Origin: Coriobacteriales bacterium | Lineage (GTDB): Bacteria; Actinomycetota; Coriobacteriia; Coriobacteriales; QAMH01 | DNA length: 7,918 nucleotides | Direction: 5' to 3' | NCBI GenBank assembly: GCA_024408695.1 | Contig: JAKSUU010000040.1 | Location: 1-7,918 of the forward strand | Part shown: positions 1 to 5,436 of the stretch, in pieces | Position numbering within the stretch: the stretch's first letter is position 1 | How the letters are laid out: each line of letters starts with the position of its first letter | Translations under genes and position numbers: made by a program | The notes under the pieces: generated by a model | Database searches by the model: none | The model's input: the letters and a program-made list of their open reading frames with translations, nothing else | Told to the model about the DNA's origin: nothing

Positions 1-42
1 TTTTTTGCTTTCTTCTTTTGTTATGACCTGATTTTTTGACAT
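1..42 (-). CDS. Possible 5' end of a leftward gene (partial)
   Basis: Reading leftward from an ATG at 42-40 gives 14 open codons, MSKNQVITKEESKK, that run off the window edge. The composition (Met-Ser-Lys, then charged and polar residues) is typical of a protein N-terminus. It lies 60 bases downstream of the ogt stop on the same strand, so co-transcription is possible. No good Shine-Dalgarno precedes the ATG, and 14 codons are too few to identify a family. It could equally be chance coding in A-rich DNA. Confidence 0.3.
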   Translation of the reverse strand, partial: MSKNQVITKEESKK

Positions 43-58
43 TTGTTTTGGATTTTTA

Positions 59-80
59 TTACATTATTATTTTAATGTAA
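59..80. repeat. AT-only inverted repeat downstream of ogt
   Basis: TTACATTA (59-66) and TAATGTAA (73-80) are perfect reverse complements separated by 6 bases. The hairpin lies 23 bases past the ogt stop. It has no G+C-rich stem and no U-run on either strand, so it is not a convincing intrinsic terminator. It could be a weak mRNA 3' structure, a protein-binding site, or chance in AT-rich DNA. Confidence 0.3.
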
Positions 81-102
81 ATAGCCTTTAAATGCAACAA
101 AC

Positions 103-648
103 TTAATCAAAATTTATAGCAGTGCCCTTTGTTGGAATGCTAAACTTATTTAAATCAACACCTTCAAGTTTAAGAAGTTCAACTTTTCTAAACATGGACC
201 CTCCATAACCAGTAAGGCTACCTGATGCACCGACAACCCTGTGACATGGACAAATTATACTTATAGGATTGTGACCAACAGCGCCCCCAACGGCACGAGC
301 AGAAAATGTTTTTTTGCCTTGTTTGTGAGCTATAACTTTTGCAATGTCCGCATATGTACAAGTTTGTCCGTATGGAATTTTTAACATCTCTTTACAAACA
401 GCTTGTCTAAAATCTGTTTGACCAGAAAAATCTAGTTTTGGTAAAAAATTTGGAACATTGCCCGAAAAATAAATGTCTAGCCACTTTTTTGTTTCTTGAA
501 AAATTAGAAGTGAATCATCCAAAATGTCATCTGCAAATGGTTTTAAAAATCTTTGTTTATTAACAAAGAAAAGATGCGTAAGGTTTTCTCCATCACTTTT
601 TAAATAAATGTCTCCAACAAAAGAGTTTTTATAAACACTTAAAAACAA
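103..648 (-). CDS. ogt: Methylated-DNA--protein-cysteine S-methyltransferase
   Basis: A suicide DNA-repair protein of 181 residues that transfers the O6-methyl group of guanine (or O4-methyl of thymine) to its own cysteine. The C-terminal catalytic domain (about 78-165) has the helix-turn-helix region, an S-A-R-A-V-G-G segment at 116-122 with the probable DNA-probing Arg118, Asn127, and the active-site P-C-H-R-V motif with Cys135, His136 and Arg137. Glu162 sits 27 residues after the cysteine, the spacing of the Cys-His-Glu triad in characterised alkyltransferases. Residues 1-75 form the less conserved N-terminal domain. The length suits stand-alone Ogt rather than an Ada fusion. The start is TTG at 648-646: an in-frame TAA lies 24 bases upstream, no ATG lies between, and the first internal Met is residue 88, too late. 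No clear Shine-Dalgarno is seen. The gene diverges from the YARHG gene and shares its AT-rich promoter spacer. Confidence 0.93.
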   Translation of the reverse strand: MFLSVYKNSFVGDIYLKSDGENLTHLFFVNKQRFLKPFADDILDDSLLIFQETKKWLDIYFSGNVPNFLPKLDFSGQTDFRQAVCKEMLKIPYGQTCTYADIAKVIAHKQGKKTFSARAVGGAVGHNPISIICPCHRVVGASGSLTGYGGSMFRKVELLKLEGVDLNKFSIPTKGTAINFD

Positions 649-667
649 TTTTCTATAAAAATAAATT

Positions 668-682
668 TATAATAATATTATA
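668..682. promoter_or_regulatory. Palindromic bidirectional -10 region
   Basis: TATAATA-A-TATTATA is a perfect 7+1+7 inverted repeat in the 60-base spacer between divergent genes. It gives an exact TATAAT at 668-673 on the plus strand, 35 bases before the ATG at 709, and another at 682-677 on the minus strand, 28 bases before the TTG at 648. Convincing -35 boxes are absent at the usual distance on both strands. This is a motif-based promoter call for both genes. Confidence 0.5.
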
Positions 683-697
683 GACATAAATGGCATT

Positions 698-703
698 AAG
701 GAA
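698..703 (+). promoter_or_regulatory. Shine-Dalgarno of YARHG gene
   Basis: AAGGAA lies 5 bases before the ATG at 709 and supports that start over the out-of-frame ATGs nearby. Confidence 0.65.
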
Positions 704-708
704 ACATT

Positions 709-1497
709 ATGAAATATTGCACTGAATGTGGTGCAGAGATTATTGAAGGCAGTGCTTTTTGTATTGAGTGTGGCACAAGTATTGAACCAGACAATATTCC
801 TAATACTCCACTTGGCGCTGGAAATTTTCCCGCCCAACCAAGCGCAATGCCTCCTAATCAAGGAACGCAACCAGGCTTTGTTTACCCAGATCAAACTGCA
901 CCTATTCCTAAAGTTAATCAACCAAATTATGTGCCACCCGCACCCGTGCAAGAAATCCCACAAACACAAAGTTCATCTAAAGCAAACGGCACAGCTATTT
1001 TGATTGTTTGTATAATCGCCGTTGTGCTTCTTGCAGTTGTTACTGTTTTATTTATTTATCCAGGTGTGCTTTTAGATACAATAAATCCTCAAAACGCTTC
1101 AAATACTAATGCTGAATCGTCAAGTTCCTATGCTTCAGATTCTTCAAATGGAAGTTCGAACTCTAGTTCTAATTCGTCCACAAGTTCTTCTAACAACACT
1201 AATTCCAATAAATATATGTTTCCAGACACAAACTCTAGATATTACTCAGAAAGCGAACTAGCAAAATATAGTGATTGGGATCTTTATATTGGCAGAAACG
1301 AAATTTATGCCCGCCATGGACGTGGATTTAATAAAGATTCATTGCAAAATTATTTTGATTCTCAGTCGTGGTACTCCAAAAAATACTCGCCTTCTGATTT
1401 CCCAGATTCAGTATTAAATGAATACGAAAAAGCCAACGCAGAACTTTTTTTAGCTGTTGAAAAAGACAGAGGGTCTTCATACTTACCAAATTATTAA
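709..1497 (+). CDS. Zinc-ribbon, single-TM, YARHG-domain protein
   Basis: A 262-residue membrane protein of unknown function with clear architecture. An N-terminal zinc ribbon has C4-x2-C7 and C18-x2-C21. A Pro/Gln/Asn-rich linker covers about 28-90. One hydrophobic helix spans about 95-118. A Ser/Asn-rich linker (about 130-168) leads to a C-terminal YARHG domain (about 177-250) with the name-giving Y200-A-R-H-G204 after an R-N-E-I turn, and the downstream aromatic Y-F-x-S-x-x-W-Y segment. From the topology I infer that the zinc ribbon is cytoplasmic and the YARHG domain is outside, on a flexible Ser-rich stalk. YARHG is known as an extracellular domain often found in peptidase and cell-wall-associated proteins, and its ligand is not established. 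The amidase gene follows after 27 bases, suggesting an operon and a peptidoglycan-related role. Architecture is certain; function is not. Confidence 0.88.
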   Translation: MKYCTECGAEIIEGSAFCIECGTSIEPDNIPNTPLGAGNFPAQPSAMPPNQGTQPGFVYPDQTAPIPKVNQPNYVPPAPVQEIPQTQSSSKANGTAILIVCIIAVVLLAVVTVLFIYPGVLLDTINPQNASNTNAESSSSYASDSSNGSSNSSSNSSTSSSNNTNSNKYMFPDTNSRYYSESELAKYSDWDLYIGRNEIYARHGRGFNKDSLQNYFDSQSWYSKKYSPSDFPDSVLNEYEKANAELFLAVEKDRGSSYLPNY

Positions 1498-1524
1498 AAA
1501 TTTAAATGTGTAGCTGGATAACAT

Positions 1525-2301
1525 ATGAATAAAAAAAATAAAATTATCCTAATTGTTTCTTTGTGCATATTGGCAATTGCAATCGCCAGTTTTGTGTTAA
1601 TTGCTATATCGTGTTCAAACAAAAGCTCAGAATCAGCTAAAGATGACACCTACATGGAAGCAACAAAAAGTGAATCGTCAGAAGACGTCTCAACTCAAAG
1701 CGCACAAAATGATCGCGCCCAAAAATTAGCGCAACTAGAAAGCCAATTGAATATTCAAAAAGACATTCGAGAAAGTTTTAATCACGGACCAAAACCTGCT
1801 CAGTATCAAAAGTATATTGTTTTGCATGATACAGAAGGAGACGGAAACGCAAAAAATGTTATTGATTACTGGGATGGCAATGGAAACCTAGTAGCAGCAC
1901 ACTTTGTAGTTAATAAAGATGGATCTATTTGGCAATGCGTAGAGATGGATAACATTGCACATCATGCAGGCTATGGCAACAAAGGCCACAATGAGTCTTT
2001 TGGAATTACTGAAGATGGAAGAGATGACATGAAGGCAACAGTACCAATAGGCTCGTATTGTCCAGACTATGGCATGAATGCCTGGTCTATAGGTATAGAA
2101 ATGGTCCATGTTGGCAATGGCAATTCTTACCCAGAAGCTCAACTAAATGCCCTAGATTTGCTTATTGAATACATCGACACCTATTATGGCTTTCAAAGCA
2201 CCATAACAGACCATAAAGCATGGAGGGAAGGAAATTCTGATACTTCTCCCGAATTTGCTACTTACTTGAAAAATTACAAAAGCATAAGAAAACATGCTTA
2301 G
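1525..2301 (+). CDS. Membrane-anchored N-acetylmuramoyl-L-alanine amidase (Amidase_2)
   Basis: A 258-residue zinc amidase predicted to cleave the bond between N-acetylmuramic acid and L-alanine in peptidoglycan outside the membrane. Residues 7-29 form a hydrophobic helix after a Lys-rich start. Cys30 follows, but the -3 residue is Ala, so this is not a canonical lipobox and a membrane anchor is as likely as lipidation. A polar linker (31-90) leads to the Amidase_2/PGRP-like domain (about 94-245). It contains H101 in Y-I-V-L-H-D-T as first zinc ligand, the H146-H147-A-G motif, S-I-G-I-E192 in the core strand, H230 in T-D-H-K as second ligand, and D239-T-S-P as the probable third ligand. A Shine-Dalgarno is barely visible (GGA at 1516-1518). 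The gene sits 27 bases behind the YARHG gene. It may serve in wall turnover or recycling, or be an exported lysin. A phage endolysin is unlikely, as there are no phage genes here. Confidence 0.9.
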   Translation: MNKKNKIILIVSLCILAIAIASFVLIAISCSNKSSESAKDDTYMEATKSESSEDVSTQSAQNDRAQKLAQLESQLNIQKDIRESFNHGPKPAQYQKYIVLHDTEGDGNAKNVIDYWDGNGNLVAAHFVVNKDGSIWQCVEMDNIAHHAGYGNKGHNESFGITEDGRDDMKATVPIGSYCPDYGMNAWSIGIEMVHVGNGNSYPEAQLNALDLLIEYIDTYYGFQSTITDHKAWREGNSDTSPEFATYLKNYKSIRKHA

Positions 2302-2315
2302 ATTTTATAAAGTTA

Positions 2316-2321
2316 TATAAT
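2316..2321 (+). promoter_or_regulatory. Possible -10 box upstream of first sulfatase-like gene
   Basis: An exact TATAAT lies in the 73-base gap after the amidase gene, 53 bases before the ATG at 2375. No recognisable -35 box lies 16-18 bases upstream. In AT-rich DNA this match could be chance. The gap length is the main support for a separate transcription start. Confidence 0.25.
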
Positions 2322-2374
2322 TACATAATACTTTTTAAAGATAAGTAAAATTACAAAACAACATATAGCAACTC

Positions 2375-4483
2375 ATGCATGCAAAATACTTAAAAACTCT
2401 TTTTAAATCATCTAGCAATAAAAGCACAATAGTTGATTTGCTTTTTGTATTTTTTGCTTTTTGCATTGCCTTTTTAATAAGTCCGCTTAGTGCCTTTGCA
2501 TATGTAGATCCATCAGTTATGACCTACACTATTCAAGCAATAGCTTCTGTTGCTGTTGTATTGGCATCGGTAATGGGGGTAGCATGGCGTCGATTTAAAA
2601 AAGCATTGACTGAATCGTTAGAAATAGATTTGAATAAAAGAAAACTATTTGAAATTGAAGTCGAAGAAAAAGACTGCGACCCACTTGGTCAACCAAAAAT
2701 TATTAGTTCACAAGAGCTTAAAGAGCTCAAAAAAGGAAAACTAGATGAAGAAACTAAAGAAAGTCGAAAAGAAAGATTACGACTTAAATTTCAACTATCT
2801 TTCAAGTTGCGTTTTATAGCTTCGTTTATTGTAATGCTATTTTTTACATTATCAATTGCATTTTTCTCGCCTTTATCATTGGTAAGTTCTCAGCAAAATC
2901 AGTTTATAATTAAATCGCTTGACCTTATTTTACCTCTGCTTTTTGTTGCTATTATTTTAGCCCTAATTTTTGCACTGATACTTGCGTTAATTAAGGGCAG
3001 AGCTTTTTTCATAGTTGCCTCAATTATATTAGGTGTCGCAATTGCATGCGTAGTGCAAAGACTTTGTTTGAATTTTGAATTGCCACCTTTAGACGGACGA
3101 GCACTTAATTTGAACGACTTTCAATTTCAAGTCATTTTAAGTATTATTATTTGGCTATTAATCGTCGCCATTTTGCTTCTTGTAGCAAATAAAAAACCAA
3201 AGTTTTCAATTATGCTTGGTGGATTATTCGTAAGCGTTTTATTACTGATTCAAATTTTTTCCCTTGCCTTTGCAATTCCTGGTGCAATAGAAGATGCAAA
3301 CAAGCAAGAAATTACATGCACAGAAGATGGGATGCTCGACGTAAGCTCTCAAAAAAATGTTGTTGTATTGGTTTTTGATCACTACCAATACAAACTTTTT
3401 GAGAAAGTCTACAAGCAAAACCCTTCAATTTTAGAAGGTTTTGATGATTTTGATATATACAGCAATGCTACTTGTTTTTACGAATATACACGCTTTGCTT
3501 CACCATTTGTGTTAAACTCGGTCAAACCGGGAATGCAAAGTTCAAGAGATGAATTGAGGAATAAAGGAAGTAAATATTCTTATGATCTTAAAAAGGCAGG
3601 TTTTAATGTTGGTTTATACACAATGGACTTTTATGGAGGAAAACCCAACTTACAACCCTACACAATAAATCTAAAAAGTGAAAGATTTTCATACAATTTA
3701 TTAGGTGAACTACCTTATTTTGTTAAGTTAGGTTTATATAGAGATATGCCATGGATCTTAAAACCTATTTTCAATACTGATATAGATTCCACCGTTAATC
3801 AAGTTGAGACTAATAATTCCAAAGATAAAGATAGTCTACCTTATAACGGTCGTGATGACATTACCTATCATAAACTAATGAATCATGAAATGAAAATTAA
3901 TGATCGCGACTCTAAGGGCAGTTATAGATACTATCACTTCACCGGCACACACCAACCTACAGAATTCAAGGAAGACTTTACCATTGATCCAGATAATGCA
4001 ACCGAAGTAAGTGAAGCACTTTCTTGTATGAATATGGCGCGTGCATACTTTAATGAACTTAAACGACTTAACGTTTATGATAATACAATGATAATAATGA
4101 CTGCAGATCACGGTGAAGGTCTATGTAATAATTATTTGGTTGCACCTTGTACTCCAATATTTTTTGTTAAACAGTTCAACACAACAAAAGAGCATAGACC
4201 AGCAAAATTCGTTGAATTACCAACTGGACATCACGACATGCACATTTCAATTATAGATGCAGTTGGTGCAGATACAAGTTCTTACAGCGGGCATATATTA
4301 AAGAATTTAACTCTAAACACCGAACCCAGATATTTTTATAAAACCCACAATAAATATGAATGCTATTTAGAAGAGCATGATGATTACATGATGGAATATG
4401 TAAATTATGATGGTAAAGATTGCCAAGTTTATGAAAATTGGGAGAAAACTGGTAAAACCTATCCAATCATCATGCCTTATTAA
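2375..4483 (+). CDS. Polytopic membrane sulfatase-like transferase, paralog A
   Basis: A 702-residue protein. Hydrophobic helix about 20-42, then Y43-V-D-P-S-V-M-T-Y-T-I-Q-A opening a second helix (47-70) that ends in W-R-R. A charged, probably cytoplasmic segment covers 71-144, and helices lie at about 146-170, 182-206, 209-229, 252-271 and 279-302. The extracytoplasmic alkaline-phosphatase/sulfatase domain runs from about 327 to 702. Metal-site candidates are D335 (V-L-V-F-D), H521 and H526 (Y-Y-H-F-x-G-x-H), D578-H579 (T-A-D-H-G-E) and the T-G-H-H-D-M-H cluster (617-623). The usual nucleophile Thr is not obvious; T372 in E-Y-T-R-F-A-S-P-F is a candidate. By analogy with LtaS and EptA-type enzymes it may transfer a phospho-group to a surface glycopolymer; the donor is unknown. 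No Shine-Dalgarno precedes the ATG. Paralog B lies across nagB. Family placement is firm, substrate unknown. Confidence 0.82.
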   Translation: MHAKYLKTLFKSSSNKSTIVDLLFVFFAFCIAFLISPLSAFAYVDPSVMTYTIQAIASVAVVLASVMGVAWRRFKKALTESLEIDLNKRKLFEIEVEEKDCDPLGQPKIISSQELKELKKGKLDEETKESRKERLRLKFQLSFKLRFIASFIVMLFFTLSIAFFSPLSLVSSQQNQFIIKSLDLILPLLFVAIILALIFALILALIKGRAFFIVASIILGVAIACVVQRLCLNFELPPLDGRALNLNDFQFQVILSIIIWLLIVAILLLVANKKPKFSIMLGGLFVSVLLLIQIFSLAFAIPGAIEDANKQEITCTEDGMLDVSSQKNVVVLVFDHYQYKLFEKVYKQNPSILEGFDDFDIYSNATCFYEYTRFASPFVLNSVKPGMQSSRDELRNKGSKYSYDLKKAGFNVGLYTMDFYGGKPNLQPYTINLKSERFSYNLLGELPYFVKLGLYRDMPWILKPIFNTDIDSTVNQVETNNSKDKDSLPYNGRDDITYHKLMNHEMKINDRDSKGSYRYYHFTGTHQPTEFKEDFTIDPDNATEVSEALSCMNMARAYFNELKRLNVYDNTMIIMTADHGEGLCNNYLVAPCTPIFFVKQFNTTKEHRPAKFVELPTGHHDMHISIIDAVGADTSSYSGHILKNLTLNTEPRYFYKTHNKYECYLEEHDDYMMEYVNYDGKDCQVYENWEKTGKTYPIIMPY

Positions 4484-4521
4484 ATTGCAAATTATTTAAA
4501 AATAAGCGCCCTGTAAAAAGA

Positions 4522-4527
4522 TATAAT
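4522..4527 (+). promoter_or_regulatory. Probable -10 box of nagB
   Basis: An exact TATAAT lies 24 bases upstream of the nagB ATG in a 68-base gap, which would start the mRNA just before the strong ribosome-binding site. No good -35 hexamer lies 17 bases upstream; TTGCAA at 4485-4490 is too far away. Confidence 0.45.
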
Positions 4528-4540
4528 ATTAAAAGGGTTT

Positions 4541-4546
4541 AGGAGG
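4541..4546 (+). promoter_or_regulatory. Strong Shine-Dalgarno of nagB
   Basis: A perfect AGGAGG lies 5 bases before the ATG at 4552. It is the only consensus ribosome-binding site in the window and contrasts with the missing or weak sites of the flanking genes. Confidence 0.85.
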
Positions 4547-4551
4547 ACAAA

Positions 4552-5358
4552 ATGAAGGTTATTATTCAAAAAGATTATGATTTGATGTGTCAATGGGCAA
4601 GCGAACACATCATTAATGCTATAAATGAATATGAAGCTGGTGAAACTGCTGCCACGCGCCCTTTTGTACTAGGTCTTCCAACTGGCTCTTCCCCACTAGG
4701 CGTGTATGAGCGTTTAATTAAAGCTTGTGCGGGTGGTCGCGTTAGTTTTAAAAATGTAATTACTTTTAACATGGATGAATATGTAGACTTGCCAAAGGAC
4801 CATCCAGAAAGTTATTGGTCTTTTATGCACACGAATTTCTTTGACCATATTGATATCGACCCTGCAAATATAAATATTTTAGATGGTAATGCAGCGGACT
4901 TGCAAGCAGAATGCGATGAATATGAAGCACGCATTACAGCAGCTGGTGGCATTGATTTATTTTTAGGTGGCGCAGGTGAAGATGGTCATATTGCATTTAA
5001 TGAACCTTTTACTTCCCTTGCTAGCCGCACGGGTTTACGCACATTAACCAGTGATACACGCGCTGTTAACGCACGCTTTTTTGATGATGACCCAACACTT
5101 GTTCCAGCCCAGGCTCTTAGCGTTGGTGTAGGAACTGTTTGCGATGCTCGTGAAGTTGTAATCCTAATTAGCGGACGTAAAAAAGCTCGCGCCTTGCGAG
5201 ATTGCGTAGAAGGTGGAGTAAACCAAATGTGTACTTTATCTGCGCTAAATATGCACAATAATGCAACTATTGCATGTGATGAAGATGCATGCGCACAGCT
5301 TAAGGTCGAAAGCTATAAATACTTTAAAGATGTTTACGCTAATGAAATTCTACAATAA
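4552..5358 (+). CDS. nagB: Glucosamine-6-phosphate deaminase
   Basis: A cytoplasmic enzyme converting glucosamine-6-phosphate to fructose-6-phosphate and ammonia, the last step of amino-sugar catabolism. The 268 residues align end to end with E. coli NagB (266). G-L-P-T-G-S-S-P-L-G (41-50) is the phosphate loop. D75 (F-N-M-D-E-Y), D144 and H146 (E-D-G-H-I-A-F-N-E-P) and E151 match catalytic Asp72, Asp141, His143 and Glu148. At the E. coli allosteric site, S-R-T-R-I-K-T-L is here S-R-T-G-L-R-T-L (158-165). Arg158 is thus Gly and Lys160 is Arg, so activation by N-acetylglucosamine-6-phosphate may be reduced or absent. G+C is visibly higher than in the neighbours and arginine is mostly CGC/CGT, which suits a highly expressed housekeeping gene. 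No nagA is in the window. It has its own TATAAT and AGGAGG and is inserted between two paralogous membrane genes. Confidence 0.97.
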   Translation: MKVIIQKDYDLMCQWASEHIINAINEYEAGETAATRPFVLGLPTGSSPLGVYERLIKACAGGRVSFKNVITFNMDEYVDLPKDHPESYWSFMHTNFFDHIDIDPANINILDGNAADLQAECDEYEARITAAGGIDLFLGGAGEDGHIAFNEPFTSLASRTGLRTLTSDTRAVNARFFDDDPTLVPAQALSVGVGTVCDAREVVILISGRKKARALRDCVEGGVNQMCTLSALNMHNNATIACDEDACAQLKVESYKYFKDVYANEILQ

Positions 5359-5363
5359 TTAAC

Positions 5364-5389
5364 AAAGGGTTTTTCAGAAATCACCTTTT
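5364..5389 (+). terminator. Weak candidate terminator after nagB
   Basis: AAAGG (5364-5368) pairs with CCTTT (5384-5388), with an internal loop and three further T-A pairs around CAG, and only four T residues at the end. It begins 5 bases after the nagB stop, which is a sensible place, but the stem is short and AT-rich. This is a marginal call. Confidence 0.25.
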
Positions 5390-5392
5390 AAA

Positions 5393-5420
5393 ATGCAAAT
5401 ATGCAAATCTTCTTCTTCTT
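5393..5420. repeat. Tandem ATGCAAAT x2 followed by (CTT)4
   Basis: Two back-to-back copies of ATGCAAAT (5393-5400, 5401-5408) run straight into four CTT triplets (5409-5420), ending 16 bases before the ATG of paralog B. Both repeats are exact. They occupy where promoter elements of that gene would lie, so unit-number changes could alter spacing. The copy numbers are low and chance cannot be excluded. Confidence 0.55.
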
Positions 5421-5424
5421 AAAT

Positions 5425-5430
5425 TAGAAT
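5425..5430 (+). promoter_or_regulatory. Possible -10 of paralog B placing start at ATG
   Basis: TAGAAT fits the TANNNT form of a -10 box and ends 6 bases before the ATG at 5437, which would put the transcript start at the start codon (a leaderless mRNA). No Shine-Dalgarno is present in the spacer. The -35 region would fall in the ATGCAAAT repeat. Motif-based and unproven. Confidence 0.3.
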
Positions 5431-5436
5431 AATAAT

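Noticed and set aside
36..41. TTGACA, an exact -35 hexamer on the plus strand
   Set aside because: No acceptable -10 box follows at 16-18 bases, and the next gene in that direction would be antisense to ogt.
667..969. Leftward open frame over the zinc-ribbon gene
   Set aside because: It is antisense to well-supported zinc-ribbon coding and has Trp/Cys-rich sequence with no recognisable domain.
1135..1210. Ser/Asn-rich coding tract in the YARHG gene as a hypervariable repeat
   Set aside because: The protein is low in complexity but the DNA uses mixed Ser and Asn codons with no fixed period, as expected for a flexible stalk.
1498..1524. Terminator between the YARHG and amidase genes
   Set aside because: Only 27 bases with no inverted repeat followed by a T-run; a shared transcript is more likely.
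4484..4540. Riboswitch or glmS-like structure upstream of nagB
   Set aside because: The 68-base gap is AT-rich, lacks any strong stem, and is too short for known amino-sugar RNA regulators.
4986..5258. Leftward 90-codon frame inside nagB
   Set aside because: This is a shadow of the G+C-richer nagB codons; the sense strand aligns fully with known NagB.
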